Counted from the stretch's first letter, positions 8,576 to 17,422 are shown. The stretch: 64,000 nt of DNA from Roseibium album (GCF_001404515.1 NZ_CXWE01000002.1:744001-808000); one strand, 5' to 3'. The notes: generated by a model not told the origin, from the letters alone. Translations and numbers: made by a program.

Positions 8576-9421
8576 ATGACATCTGACGAGACGCTCACCA
8601 TTTTGGCTTGCCAGATCGATGTGCCGCCAACCGTGTCGGTGCAGGACCGTGATGCCCATCTTGCCAACACGGTTGCAAAGGTGCGCGCACGACTGGACGG
8701 GAGCGTTTCCGTTGATCTTGTTGTCCTGCCGGAGCTTTCCAGCATCGACTATTCCCGCGAGGCATTCGCCGGATTGAATGAATTGGCGGAACCCGTGGAC
8801 GGAGCCTCCTTCGGCGCCTGGCGTCAACTGGCGCAGGAATTCAAGATTTACGTTTCATACGGCTTTGCACGCAGCGGCAAAGGCGGCCCTTTCATCAGTA
8901 CCGGCGTCGTCGGACCGGACGGTGAGCTCGTGGGGTACTACGACAAGCTTCACCTTGCTCAATATGGCGCCTCGATGGAAAAAGAATACTTCCACCGCGG
9001 AAATCACCTTTTCGCCTTTGAGGTCAAAGGCTTCCGGTTGGCGCCGATCATCTGCTACGACATCCGCATTCCTGAACTGACCAGAACATTGGTCGTGGAT
9101 CAGAATGTCGATGTGATCCTGCATTGCGGCGCTTATTATCGCGATGAGAGCTTTCACACCTGGCATGCCTTTGCTACCGCTCGGGCTCTGGAAAACCAGG
9201 TTTTTTTCCTGTCACTCAATCGGGCGGGAGAAACCTACGGCAACTCTCTGTTCTGCCTGCCATGGCAGGACGAAAAAACACCACCCTTGTCATTCGCGGA
9301 AAGATCGGAAGACTTTCAGGTCATCTCGCTTGACCGGAAAACCCTGCAAAAAGCAAGGCGTGACTATACGTTCCTAAAAGACCGGCTCGAACACTATCGA
9401 ATTGATCTCATGAAAGCCTAG
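8576..9421 (+). CDS. carbon-nitrogen hydrolase (nitrilase superfamily)
   Basis: The 281-residue protein shows the full nitrilase-superfamily catalytic triad: E53 in LPELSS, K124 in YYDKLHLAQYG and C160 in ICYDIRIPEL. These cytoplasmic enzymes hydrolyse amides, carbamoyl groups or, less often, nitriles. The CYDIRIPE motif is the amidase-like form (omega-amidase, carbamoylase and relatives) more than a true nitrilase. It begins 2 bases after the second rpiR gene, so its expression is probably self-contained with that regulator. Together with the TRAP transporter it may release an acid or amine from an imported amide; the substrate is not known. Confidence 0.9.
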   Translation: MTSDETLTILACQIDVPPTVSVQDRDAHLANTVAKVRARLDGSVSVDLVVLPELSSIDYSREAFAGLNELAEPVDGASFGAWRQLAQEFKIYVSYGFARSGKGGPFISTGVVGPDGELVGYYDKLHLAQYGASMEKEYFHRGNHLFAFEVKGFRLAPIICYDIRIPELTRTLVVDQNVDVILHCGAYYRDESFHTWHAFATARALENQVFFLSLNRAGETYGNSLFCLPWQDEKTPPLSFAERSEDFQVISLDRKTLQKARRDYTFLKDRLEHYRIDLMKA

Positions 9422-9447
9422 CCGCACGGCAATAAAATAACAAAAGA

Positions 9448-9471
9448 CCGCCGGCTGGTGTCAGTCGGCGG
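9448..9471 (-). terminator. probable terminator of trcR
   Basis: The minus strand carries a stem CCGCCG (9466-9471) and CGGCGG (9448-9453) around a 12-base loop, followed by a TCTTTTG run. It lies 29 bases after the trcR stop codon. The T tract is short, so strength is uncertain. Confidence 0.55.
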
Positions 9472-9499
9472 CCAAAACAACACGAAATGGACAACCACC

Positions 9500-10237
9500 T
9501 TACTTGGTGTCGTCTTCGTCTTCCTCTTCGGTGTCATCGCCCTTCAGCGAATTCAGTTTGGCGAAGACTGCATCCGCATCGATTACTTCTTCCTCTTCGC
9601 GCTTCACCGGCTGGCTCGGATCGAGCGAGAAGGCTGCGGCGATTGCATCTTCGCTGGTGCTCTCGTCAACCGGCATCAGCGTCTCGACGGGTTCGCCGGC
9701 GACAGGCTGAGGTGCATTCTTCGCTGCCTTTTCAACTTCCATGTCCAGTTCAAGCTGGCTGCAGAGACCGAGAGTGACCGGGTCGGATGGCGTGAGATTT
9801 GCCGAATTCCAGTGAGTCCGGTCCCGGATCGCCGCGATCGTCGGCTTGGTCGTGCCGACCAGACGCATGATCTGCGCGTCCTTCATCTCCGGATGATTGC
9901 GCACCAGCCAGAGGATCGCATTCGGGCGGTCCTGACGGCGGGAAACCGGCGTGTAGCGCGGACCTTTGCGTTTGGATTCTGGAACTACCACCTTCGACCC
10001 TTGAAGTTTAAGCTGGTAGTTGGGATCGGTTTGAGCCTTTTCGACTTCTTCGCGTGACAATTGGCCTGTCAGGATCGGATCCAGGCCCTTGATGCCCTGG
10101 GCAGCTTCTCCATCGGCGATCGCCTTGACTTCCAGCGGATGCAGTTTGCAGAAAGCAGCGATCTGCGTGAAGCTGAGAGCCGTGTTGTCTACGAGCCAGA
10201 CGGCGGTGGCCTTCGGCATAAGCGGCGTGTTCGCCAT
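9500..10237 (-). CDS. trcR: DUF1013 family protein, cell-cycle transcriptional regulator TrcR
   Basis: The 245-residue protein matches the alphaproteobacterial DUF1013 family, annotated TrcR. The N-terminal two thirds is the conserved part: AVWLVDNTALSFTQIAAFC, LHPLEVKAIADGE and PNAILWLVRNHPEMKDAQI, followed by a helix-turn-helix-like MRLVGTTKPTIAAIRDRTHW. The C-terminal 60 residues are acidic and low in complexity. The protein is restricted to alphaproteobacteria and reported in connection with cell-cycle transcription; its detailed mechanism is not something I can read here. The ATG at 10237 follows AGAGGA. It stands alone between two unrelated genes. Confidence 0.9.
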   Translation of the reverse strand: MANTPLMPKATAVWLVDNTALSFTQIAAFCKLHPLEVKAIADGEAAQGIKGLDPILTGQLSREEVEKAQTDPNYQLKLQGSKVVVPESKRKGPRYTPVSRRQDRPNAILWLVRNHPEMKDAQIMRLVGTTKPTIAAIRDRTHWNSANLTPSDPVTLGLCSQLELDMEVEKAAKNAPQPVAGEPVETLMPVDESTSEDAIAAAFSLDPSQPVKREEEEVIDADAVFAKLNSLKGDDTEEEDEDDTK

Positions 10238-10392
10238 CGGGTAAATTCCTCTCGTGTGCTCCCCCGCCCGGCGGGGCGAAAAAGCGGTGATTCATTCCAG
10301 TTTCATGGGAAGTTCGCGGGAATATAAGCTGAACGTCGCGGAAACGCAAATGGTCTCCGGCGTTCAGCAATTCACGGCCGCGGGACCGACAT

Positions 10393-11397
10393 TCAACCGT
10401 CGATCGTCAGGACGATTTTGCCAATATGTCCAGAGCTTTCCATCCGTCGATGTGCCTCGACGGCCTGCTCGAGCGGAAAGGTTGAATCCATAACCGGCTT
10501 AACTTTTCCCGCCTCGATCAGCGGCCAGACCCGTGCCTCCAGGTTTTCGGCGATAGCCGTCTTGAAGGCATCGCTGCGCGGCCGCAGCGTCGAGCCTGTA
10601 TGTGTCAGGCGTTTGACCATCAAGCGGGAAAAATTGACGTTCTCGGCGATGCCGTTGAGCGTCGCGATCTGGCAGATCCGTCCCTCGACTGCCGCAGCCT
10701 TCCAGTTTCGTTCGACATAGTCTCCGCCAACCATGTCGAGAATGACATCGACGCCTTCTCCACCGGTGATCTCATGGACCGACTTTTCAAAAGCAGCTTC
10801 ACGGTAATTGATGACGTGGTCCGCGCCGAGCTTGCGGACGGCATCTGCCTTTTCTTCCGAGCCGACCGTTGTGAAAACGACTGCGCCAAACGCCTTCGCC
10901 AATTGAATGGCTGTCGTACCGATCCCCGAGGTCCCGCCGTGTACCAGAAACCGTTCGCCTGTTCCAAGACCGCAACGATCGAACACATTGGTCCAGACAG
11001 TAAAGAAGGTTTCCGGCAACGCTGCAGCCTCGACCATGGACAGGCCTGCCGGGATCGGGAGTGCATGTCCAGCCGGGACCTTGCAGTATGCAGCGTAGCC
11101 TCCCCCCGGCGCGAGAGCCGTAACCTGGTCGCCGACCCTGTACCGCTGCACGTCGGCACCACAGGAGACCACCTCTCCGGCCACTTCCAGTCCGGGCAGG
11201 TCGGAGGCTCCCTTCGGTGGCGGATAGGCACCCTTGCGTTGCAGAACATCGGGACGATTGACACCGGCCGCGTGAACGCGGATCAGGATCTCATGCGGTT
11301 CGGGAACCGGAAGCGGTCGCTGCTCGGCCTGGAGAACATCCGGCTCGCCAGGTTCTGAAATTGCGACAGCGGTCATGTTTTCCGGCAAATTTTGCAT
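10393..11397 (-). CDS. NAD(P)H-quinone oxidoreductase (zinc-free MDR family, PIG3-like)
   Basis: The 334-residue protein belongs to the medium-chain dehydrogenase/reductase superfamily, quinone oxidoreductase branch. The N-terminal GroES-like part has HAAGVNRPDVLQRKGAYPPP and lacks the zinc-ligand cysteines. The Rossmann part has the typical VHGGTSGIGTTAIQLAKAFG near residue 145 and GVDVILDMVGGDYV. The expected reaction is NADPH-dependent reduction of quinones or enones in the cytosol. I chose ATG 11397 (MQNLPENMTAV), preceded by CAGGAG; the frame continues 129 bases upstream without a better start. It is divergent from the DUF1192 gene. Confidence 0.92.
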   Translation of the reverse strand: MQNLPENMTAVAISEPGEPDVLQAEQRPLPVPEPHEILIRVHAAGVNRPDVLQRKGAYPPPKGASDLPGLEVAGEVVSCGADVQRYRVGDQVTALAPGGGYAAYCKVPAGHALPIPAGLSMVEAAALPETFFTVWTNVFDRCGLGTGERFLVHGGTSGIGTTAIQLAKAFGAVVFTTVGSEEKADAVRKLGADHVINYREAAFEKSVHEITGGEGVDVILDMVGGDYVERNWKAAAVEGRICQIATLNGIAENVNFSRLMVKRLTHTGSTLRPRSDAFKTAIAENLEARVWPLIEAGKVKPVMDSTFPLEQAVEAHRRMESSGHIGKIVLTIDG

Positions 11398-11544
11398 AAA
11401 GACAATTTCTCCTGGTTCATTTTGGGACTGGCTAGGCGGTCCGAGACTGACATATGGTAAAGATGATGACAGCCTGTCTGCAAGAAAGATGGACGTGAAA
11501 GCCAGTGCCGGATTTGTACGCGTCATGCTTCAGGGATCGAGACA

Positions 11545-11739
11545 ATGAGTATTTTTGATGAAGATGTCCCCAAAAAAAACGAAACCGGTAAGGTTATCGT
11601 CGGTGAAGATCTCTCCAGTTTGTCCGAAGACGAGCTTACCGAACGCATTTCCGCATTGAGCGAGGAAATTAACCGTACCCAAAGGGAACTTGAGCAACGC
11701 GGCACTATTCGCGATGCCGCAAACTCGGTTTTCCAATGA
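11545..11739 (+). CDS. DUF1192 domain small protein
   Basis: This 64-residue acidic protein, starting MSIFDEDVPKKNETGKV, matches the alphaproteobacterial DUF1192 family. The core motif is GEDLSSLSEDELTERI, followed by a helical, coiled-coil-like segment ending in LEQRG. No biochemical role is established. It is divergent from the quinone oxidoreductase gene, and a strong terminator lies about 190 bases downstream. Confidence 0.85.
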   Translation: MSIFDEDVPKKNETGKVIVGEDLSSLSEDELTERISALSEEINRTQRELEQRGTIRDAANSVFQ

Positions 11740-12154
11740 TTTCCCTGTAAGTTATTACGAGATCACGAAATATCTTCAGAAAATGACCCCGTTCTTGGTG
11801 AACAGGTTTGGTAAATTTTTACGCGTTTACCTCTCATTAATCTTTCCAAAGTATAAAGAAAGTCATCCAGTCATCTGGATTTGAGTGGCTCCTGTCCACT
11901 CTGTTTGACGCCTCCCTGTTAAAGACTTCAGAGCCGCAACCGTGCGGCTCTTTTTTTTACTTCGCTCACATAGTATCGTAGGTACGTTCTGGTTAACTGC
12001 CGGACTGGGCAATTTGGCATAGGGCTTGCTCGGTAATTGGCATGAAGTCGCGCGACGTTCCGAAACGGGACATCTGTCAAAGGATGTTTCGTCCCGGGAC
12101 AAAACAAGACAAAGGCGCGTCGTACCGGAAGAGTAGTTGAGGCGTAGTAATCCT
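11740..12154. other. intergenic region with terminator, no gene seen
   Basis: The 415 bases between the DUF1192 gene and rcdA contain the terminator at 11931-11958 and no open frame with protein-like composition on either strand. The part just after 11740 is AT-rich. The region before rcdA presumably carries its promoter, but I could not assign the boxes with confidence. Confidence 0.5.
11931..11958 (+). terminator. Rho-independent terminator
   Basis: A perfect 8-bp stem GAGCCGCA (11931-11938) and TGCGGCTC (11943-11950) with an ACCG loop is followed by eight T residues. It would end transcription from the DUF1192 gene. Confidence 0.9.
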
Positions 12155-12697
12155 ATGACGGAAGACATGAAAAAAGCCGATGGTCCTGCAGGTGCGGTAC
12201 ACATTGCTCACCATCTCGCCAACTCGGACAACTTCCAGAACCTGTTTCAGGAAGGCATGTCGCTCGTGGAAGAGACAGCGATGTATCTTGACGGTGATGG
12301 CCGAGAGGAAGCCAAACTGCTTCCGCGCCCGGCGTCTCTCGCCTATGCAACGGAATCAATGCGCCTGACCACCCGCCTGATGCAGCTGGCTTCCTGGCTC
12401 CTTCTGCAACGCGCCGTCAACGAAGGCGAGATGTCCCGCGAACAGGCCGGCAGTGAAAAGAACAAGGTTCGCCTCGACAAACTCAGCAGCGCAACCGGTG
12501 GCCCTTCCTGGGATGAACTCCCGCAAACACTTCGCGAACTGATTGAACGTTCAACCCGGCTCCAGGAGCGCGTCGTCCATCTCGACAAGATGCTCTACCG
12601 TAAGGGACCCGAGGAAAAGGCCAGCGAAGCGATCAACGACAATCCGGTTGCTTCTCAACTCAACCAGCTGCATGCGGCCTTCGGCAAGCTCGGCTGA
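12155..12697 (+). CDS. rcdA: RcdA, ClpXP adaptor for CtrA degradation (DUF1465)
   Basis: The 180-residue protein matches DUF1465, the RcdA family. In Caulobacter, RcdA works with CpdR and PopA to deliver CtrA and other substrates to ClpXP at the G1-S transition. The helical pattern is clear: FQEGMSLVEETAMYLDGDGR, SLAYATESMRLTTRLMQLAS and QTLRELIERSTRLQERVVHL. The C-terminal 25 residues look disordered, as in the family. I chose ATG 12155 with GAGG upstream; the longer frame would need a TTG 18 bases earlier. A cpdR gene is also present in this window. Confidence 0.92.
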   Translation: MTEDMKKADGPAGAVHIAHHLANSDNFQNLFQEGMSLVEETAMYLDGDGREEAKLLPRPASLAYATESMRLTTRLMQLASWLLLQRAVNEGEMSREQAGSEKNKVRLDKLSSATGGPSWDELPQTLRELIERSTRLQERVVHLDKMLYRKGPEEKASEAINDNPVASQLNQLHAAFGKLG

Positions 12698-12723
12698 TCC
12701 GGTACACCATTCAAGATCATGAC

Positions 12724-12750
12724 AAGCCGCCAACGGGCGGCTTTTTCTTT
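12724..12750 (+). terminator. Rho-independent terminator after rcdA
   Basis: Stem AAGCCGCC (12724-12731) and GGCGGCTT (12736-12743), loop AACG, then TTTCTTTT. It lies 27 bases after the rcdA stop codon. Confidence 0.85.
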
Positions 12751-12908
12751 TGTTGTCAGGCGGCATCGGGTTCTGAATTGTCGCGCCGGTCTCTTGAGAA
12801 GACACCTTGCCGCGCAACCGCTGCCAGGACTCCGATCCCGGGTCAGCCTCGGTCAGGCAAAGACCAGGTCCTGAAAACGGCGCCAGAACAAACTGCGCGT
12901 GTCACAAA

Positions 12909-12934
12909 CAAAAAAACCCGGCCAGGGACCGGGT
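12909..12934 (-). terminator. Rho-independent terminator of rpmE
   Basis: Read on the minus strand, ACCCGG (12929-12934) pairs with CCGGGT (12916-12921) over a 7-base loop and is followed by a run of seven T. It stands 30 bases beyond the rpmE stop codon. Confidence 0.85.
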
Positions 12935-12964
12935 CTTCGAAATCGAATCTGTCGCAATCGCGGC

Positions 12965-13189
12965 TCAGGAGCCGAGGAAGCCTGCGAACTTGTTCTTGAA
13001 GCGGGACACGCGGCCGCCGCGGTCCATCAGCTGACGGTCGCCACCGGTCCAGGCCGGGTGGGACGTCGGATCGATGTCCAGCTGCAGAGTGTCGCCTTCC
13101 GCGCCGTATGTAGAGCGGGTGGTGAATTCGGTACCATCGGTCATGACGACCTTGATGGTGTGATAGTCGGGATGAATATCCGCTTTCAT
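12965..13189 (-). CDS. rpmE: 50S ribosomal protein L31
   Basis: The 74-residue product starts [19 protein letters not shown] and includes [14 protein letters not shown] and FKNKFAGFL, the signature of bacterial L31. It has no cysteines, so it is the zinc-free form common in alphaproteobacteria. The open frame extends far upstream, but ATG 13189 is fixed by the family length, with AAAGGACC upstream. It is followed by a clear terminator and is divergent from an ABC exporter gene, a pairing often seen in Rhizobiales. Confidence 0.95.
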   Translation of the reverse strand: MKADIHPDYHTIKVVMTDGTEFTTRSTYGAEGDTLQLDIDPTSHPAWTGGDRQLMDRGGRVSRFKNKFAGFLGS

Positions 13190-13504
13190 GACCGGTCCTT
13201 TCAGGCGCCGCGATACATCTTTCCTGGAAAGACTGCGTGGTGGCGCAAAACGATATAAGGGGCCGCCGATCCGGATGCGGACGCCGCCCTCACAAACATG
13301 AGGCGGGGATATACCCCAAGGCGGCAAGCAAGACAAGTGGCAATTTCCTGCTTGCCCGGTTTGGCATTGATCAAGGATTTGCGCGCGGTTTTCTGTCACA
13401 TCACATTCAAGCTGCAAACTGCTGGCGGGCATTGTCTGAATGCCCGAACATGCTAAAGACAAGCTGTACCGACCTAGTCGGTGCGGATAACAAGGAGAGC
13501 CCTT
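13190..13504. other. divergent intergenic region rpmE / ABC exporter
   Basis: This 315-base gap should carry the promoters of rpmE (left) and the ABC exporter (right). Apart from AAGGAG at 13492-13497, which serves the exporter, I see no regulatory motif that I can name and no gene. Confidence 0.4.
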
Positions 13505-15313
13505 TTGGCTGACGCGCCCGTCTCGAACCCGCAAAGCGACCAGACCAGATCTCGCAGATCGTTGAAGCCGCTGACCCGCCTGCTGCCGTATCTTCTCAAG
13601 CATCGGGGAATGGTTATCGCGGCTATTGCGGCACTGTTTTCCGCGGCGGTGATCACGCTCATCCTCCCGAATGCAGTGCGCAGAATGATCGATTTCGGCT
13701 TTGGTGCGGACGATCCGGCGCTGGTCAATTCGTACTTCGCCGTTCTGGTCGGTGTTGTCTGTGCGCTGGCAACGGCAAGTTCGGTCCGGTATTTCCTCGT
13801 GATGTGGCTGGGCGAGCGGGTCGTCGCTGAAGTGAGATCCGATGTCTTCGCCCACATGACGCGTCTGAGCCCGTCCTTCTACGACAGCGCAAAATCCGGT
13901 GAAATTCTCTCCCGCCTGACGGCGGACACTACCCAGATCAAGGCCGCGTTCGGCGCCAGTGCCTCGCTGGCAATGCGCAACTTCATCATGTTTGCGGGCG
14001 CCGCGGTGATGATGGTGGTGACCAGCCCGCGGCTTTCTGTATTTGTTCTGGCCGCAATTCCGGTCATTCTCGTGCCCGTCCTTGGTTTTGGCCGCAAGGT
14101 GCGCAAGCGCTCACGCTTCGCTCAGGACACGCTGGCCGACGCATCAGCCTATGCGAGCGAAATGCTCGGCTCCGTGCGCACGCTTCAGGCCTTCACACAC
14201 GAAAACCGCAGTGCCGAGCGTTACGCCTCGTCTGTCGAAGAGGCATTTCAGGCAGCCCGCCAGGCGATCGTTGCCCGCTCGGCTCTCACCGGGTTCGCAA
14301 TCTTTGTCATTGGCTCCAGTATCGTTGCCGTTCTCTGGATAGGTGCAAGCGATGTCTTTGCCGGGCGAATAACCGGTGGTGAGCTCAGCCAGTTCCTCCT
14401 CTATTCCATCCTGGCTGCCGGGTCGCTGGCAGCGCTTTCCGAAGTTTGGGGAGAACTTTCCCAGGCTGCCGGCGCGGCCGAGCGCCTGTCCGAGCTTCTG
14501 GAAATCGAACCGGAAATTCATGCACCGGCTGACCCGGTCAGGCTACCGGAGACCGATCGCGGCGCGATTTCGTTCCACGGGGTTTCTTTCGCCTATCGCA
14601 ACAGCAAGGACATGCCGGTTGTCCGGAACCTGACACTGGACGTCTCGCCCGGCGAAACCGTCGCCGTCGTCGGTCCGTCGGGTGCTGGAAAATCAACGCT
14701 CTTTAGCCTTCTGATGCGCTTTTACGATCCGAGCGAAGGGACCGTCCTGTTCAACGGCGTTGAATTGCAGAAGCTGTATCCGCAGGATCTGCGCAGCCAC
14801 ATTGCCCTTGTTCCTCAGGACACAGCGATATTCGGCGCAACGATCGCAGAAAACATCGCCTATGGCCGACCGGACGCCTCCCGCGATGAAATTGTCGCCG
14901 CCGCCCACGCAGCCCTTGCAGCCCCTTTCATCGACAATATGACAGATGGTTACGACACAATGGTCGGCGAGCGCGGGATCACCCTGTCAGGCGGTCAGCG
15001 ACAACGGATTGCAATCGCACGGGCCGTGCTCAGGAATGCACCGGTCCTGCTGCTGGATGAGGCGACCAGTGCGCTCGATGCTGAAAGCGAAAATCTTGTT
15101 CAAAAAGCTCTCGACAGGCTGATGGAAGGCCGGACCACGCTGGTCATCGCACACCGCCTGGCCACGGTACTGAAGGCAGACAGGATCCTGGTCATGGACG
15201 AAGGCCGGATTGTCGAGACCGGCACACACTCGGAACTGAGCGCTGCCGGCGGCCTCTACGCCAAGCTCGCCCGCCTGCAATTCGGATCGGAAAAGCAGAA
15301 AGAAACGGCGTGA
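13505..15313 (+). CDS. ABC transporter, fused permease and ATPase (MsbA/ABCB-like exporter)
   Basis: The 602-residue half-transporter has an N-terminal transmembrane domain with about six segments (residues 30-310) and a C-terminal nucleotide-binding domain. The latter shows Walker [10 protein letters not shown] near 390, signature LSGGQRQR, Walker [13 protein letters not shown] and switch VIAHRL. It resembles MsbA-related exporters next to rpmE in other alphaproteobacteria; the cargo is unknown, with lipids or drugs as candidates. I preferred TTG 13505, because AAGGAG stands 7 bases before it; GTG 13481 would be upstream of that site. Short pieces of its 3' end recur at 17719-17769. Confidence 0.93.
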   Translation: MADAPVSNPQSDQTRSRRSLKPLTRLLPYLLKHRGMVIAAIAALFSAAVITLILPNAVRRMIDFGFGADDPALVNSYFAVLVGVVCALATASSVRYFLVMWLGERVVAEVRSDVFAHMTRLSPSFYDSAKSGEILSRLTADTTQIKAAFGASASLAMRNFIMFAGAAVMMVVTSPRLSVFVLAAIPVILVPVLGFGRKVRKRSRFAQDTLADASAYASEMLGSVRTLQAFTHENRSAERYASSVEEAFQAARQAIVARSALTGFAIFVIGSSIVAVLWIGASDVFAGRITGGELSQFLLYSILAAGSLAALSEVWGELSQAAGAAERLSELLEIEPEIHAPADPVRLPETDRGAISFHGVSFAYRNSKDMPVVRNLTLDVSPGETVAVVGPSGAGKSTLFSLLMRFYDPSEGTVLFNGVELQKLYPQDLRSHIALVPQDTAIFGATIAENIAYGRPDASRDEIVAAAHAALAAPFIDNMTDGYDTMVGERGITLSGGQRQRIAIARAVLRNAPVLLLDEATSALDAESENLVQKALDRLMEGRTTLVIAHRLATVLKADRILVMDEGRIVETGTHSELSAAGGLYAKLARLQFGSEKQKETA

Positions 15314-15356
15314 ACTCTGCCTATGGTTCCGACAGGATACAATTTGTCTGTCAAAA

Positions 15357-15372
15357 TTGATCCGTGACGGGT
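15357..15372 (+). repeat. left copy of imperfect 16-bp direct repeat
   Basis: TTGATCCGTGACGGGT, 44 bases after the ABC exporter stop codon, matches 15 of 16 bases with TTGATCTGTGACGGGT at 17682-17697. The pair brackets the SDR-LigB-LigA genes in direct orientation. Confidence 0.6.
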
Positions 15373-15677
15373 CTCTATGAGTTAGAGAGCGTGGCCATGA
15401 AAGACAATACTCTTTCGGACACGCTTCCAACACGCAGAAGACTTCAACTTCCTCCGTGACCACTGTTTGCTTTGCGTATTCAAACCTCGTCAACAGGTAA
15501 AAGCCGGGTCGAAAACACATCGGATGCGGCGCGACTCTCGCGAGATTTGGAGCACCTCACCCTGGCGAACAGGTCTATCCTCACGGTCATCCACTACGCA
15601 CTCGCGGCGGAATTGCAAACCGGCTCGATAACCATGTAGCCAGCAATATCTGGATTTGCGCCGTCAATTGGTAGAGC

Positions 15678-15708
15678 GTTGCCATATTGACAAGAGGTTG
15701 CAATATTG
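15678..15708 (+). promoter_or_regulatory. tandem operator-like repeat before SDR-LigBA operon
   Basis: GTTGCCATATTG (15678-15689) and GTTGCAATATTG (15697-15708) differ by one base and start 19 bases apart, close to two helical turns. They lie 30-60 bases before the SDR start, a usual place for a regulator site. No regulator gene is adjacent. Confidence 0.4.
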
Positions 15709-15737
15709 GTGACCGTCGCAATGCAGGAGAGTTTGGA

Positions 15738-16544
15738 ATGGATCTCGGTATTTCGGGGAGAATTGCCGTCGTCACGGGTGCAAGCGCTGGTATCGGCCGG
15801 GCGATTGCCAGAGAACTCGTTGCAAACGGCGTTTCGGTTCTTCTCGCCGCTCGAGGTGCAGACCGCCTGCAGCAGGCGGAATTCGCGCTTCGCGAACTAC
15901 CTGGTGCGAAGGTCGCGTCCATAGCAATTGACGTTTCGACCCCTGAGGCAGCGACACGCATCGTCGACGAGGCGATCAAAGTCTTCGGATCCCTTGATAT
16001 CCTGGTCAACAATGCCGGCAGGGCACATGCTGGAGGCCTTTTGACTTCGAGCGAAGAAGACTGGCAAGAAATGACCGGTGTCAAACTGACTTCGATGCGC
16101 CGCATGTGCAAGGCGGCTATTCCACACATGAAAGAACAGGGATGGGGCAGGATCGTCAACATGTCCTCGATCGGCGGTATCTACCCCAATCCCAAACTCC
16201 TCATCTCGCATGTGCTGAGCGCTGCGATCAACAATCTTACAAAGTCGCTGGCACTGGAAGTCGCTGCCGACGGAATTTTGGTCAACGCAATTGGTGTCGG
16301 TGCAGTTGCGACGGACAATTGGGCAAATAACATGGTTCCCGCCGTGCGGAAGACCCGGCCCGAATTTGCCGAATTGTCGGATGAAGAAGTGGTCGCCAAA
16401 ATTTCAGCGGAGTGTACACCGGTCGGCCGCGCGGGGACGCCGGAAGACATCGCTGCAATCGCCGCCTTCCTGTGTTCGGGCCGGAACGGCTTCGTCACCG
16501 GTGATACCATCGAAGCCTCTGGTGGTGCCGACCGGTTCATGTAG
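15738..16544 (+). CDS. SDR-family protein with degenerate active site
   Basis: The 268-residue protein has the SDR fold: the nucleotide motif TGASAGIG (residues 13-20), NNAG (91-94) and the strand motif NMSS (141-144). Where classical members have YxxxK, this one reads SHVLS (157-161), so both catalytic Tyr and Lys are serine. SDR subgroups lacking the tetrad exist (for example the BKR-like SDR-like group), so it may still bind NAD(P) but use another mechanism. I chose ATG 15738 with GGAG upstream; the longer frame overlaps the tandem repeat. Two dioxygenase genes follow, giving a three-gene cassette. Confidence 0.85.
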   Translation: MDLGISGRIAVVTGASAGIGRAIARELVANGVSVLLAARGADRLQQAEFALRELPGAKVASIAIDVSTPEAATRIVDEAIKVFGSLDILVNNAGRAHAGGLLTSSEEDWQEMTGVKLTSMRRMCKAAIPHMKEQGWGRIVNMSSIGGIYPNPKLLISHVLSAAINNLTKSLALEVAADGILVNAIGVGAVATDNWANNMVPAVRKTRPEFAELSDEEVVAKISAECTPVGRAGTPEDIAAIAAFLCSGRNGFVTGDTIEASGGADRFM

Positions 16545-16582
16545 ACATGCAATTTGCCTGACTGCCGGGAAGGAATGCAATC

Positions 16583-17422
16583 ATGGCGGAACTCGTCGCG
16601 GTCTATGCAGTGCCGCATACGCCAAGCTTTGTTACCGACGTTCAGCGCGATGGTGAACAGTGTGAGACCGCCCGGTTTTTTGCCGAAATCAGATCACACA
16701 TGGAAAAGGTTCGACCAGACGTCATCGTCACAACCACAAACGACCACTTCAACACATTCTTTTTCGACAACTGGCCAACATTCGCGATTGGACTTGCGGA
16801 CAGGACTGCAGGCCCGAGCGACCAGACGCCGGGCATGCCATGGTACGATTTGACGGTCGACAACGCAGGCGCACGCCACCTATTGAGTTTTCTTGTTCAG
16901 GAAGGCTTCGACTTCAGTTCCACGGTTGATTTTCAAGTCGACCACGGGACGCTTGTGCCGCTGCATTTCCTGACACCCGATATGACGCTACCGATTGTTC
17001 CGGTCTTCATTAATTGCATTGTGCCACCGTTGCCGCAGGCACGGCGTTGTTATGACCTCGGACGCACTATTGCGGCCGCTATCGGCGGTTGGGAAAAAAA
17101 TGTCCGGGTGGCGGTCATCGCCAGTGGCTCGCTCAGCCTGGAGATCGGCGGGCCACGTGTTGACATCGACAAGACTTTTGGTGTGCCCGATCCAGCTTGG
17201 GCGACCTGGGTTCTAGATCGGATCAGGCAATGCGAGCATGCCGATCTGATCGGCAGGGCCAGCGAAGCGCGCATGCTGGAAGCGGGAAATGTTGCCGGCG
17301 AGCTTCTCAACTGGGTCGCCGCACTCGGTATGGCTGGACCAAGAAAGCCGGAAATTCTGCTGGATCAGCCCGGACTCGGCAATGCTTTCGCAGCCTGGAA
17401 CCTGGAGCAAGTCCAGCCATGA
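16583..17422 (+). CDS. LigB-type extradiol ring-cleavage dioxygenase, catalytic subunit
   Basis: The 279-residue protein matches the class III extradiol dioxygenase (LigB) family. Expected Fe(II) ligands are visible: H12 in VPHTPSF and H55 in TTNDHFNTFF, with a catalytic-type His in VDHGTLVPLHF near residue 120. LigB enzymes open catechol-type rings such as protocatechuate and gallate. It overlaps the next gene by 4 bases (ATGA); that gene encodes a LigA-like small subunit, so a heteromeric enzyme is likely. Substrate specificity is not readable; the gene order B then A differs from classical ligAB. Confidence 0.88.
   Translation: MAELVAVYAVPHTPSFVTDVQRDGEQCETARFFAEIRSHMEKVRPDVIVTTTNDHFNTFFFDNWPTFAIGLADRTAGPSDQTPGMPWYDLTVDNAGARHLLSFLVQEGFDFSSTVDFQVDHGTLVPLHFLTPDMTLPIVPVFINCIVPPLPQARRCYDLGRTIAAAIGGWEKNVRVAVIASGSLSLEIGGPRVDIDKTFGVPDPAWATWVLDRIRQCEHADLIGRASEARMLEAGNVAGELLNWVAALGMAGPRKPEILLDQPGLGNAFAAWNLEQVQP

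Larger units (their letters stand above)
15314..15737. other. intergenic region upstream of the SDR-LigBA cassette
   Basis: This 424-base gap holds one end of an imperfect 16-bp direct repeat (15357-15372) and the TCTCGCGAGA palindrome at about 15535-15544. It also holds a short open frame 15460-15639 with protein-like composition (ARLSRDLEHLTLANRSILTV) but no good start. A tandem motif near 15678-15708 precedes the SDR gene. The short frame may be a remnant of a lost gene. Confidence 0.4.

Noticed and set aside
12965..13855. 296-codon minus-strand frame containing rpmE
   Set aside because: Only the last 74 codons are L31. The upstream part overlaps the ABC exporter promoter and N-terminus and has no protein signature.
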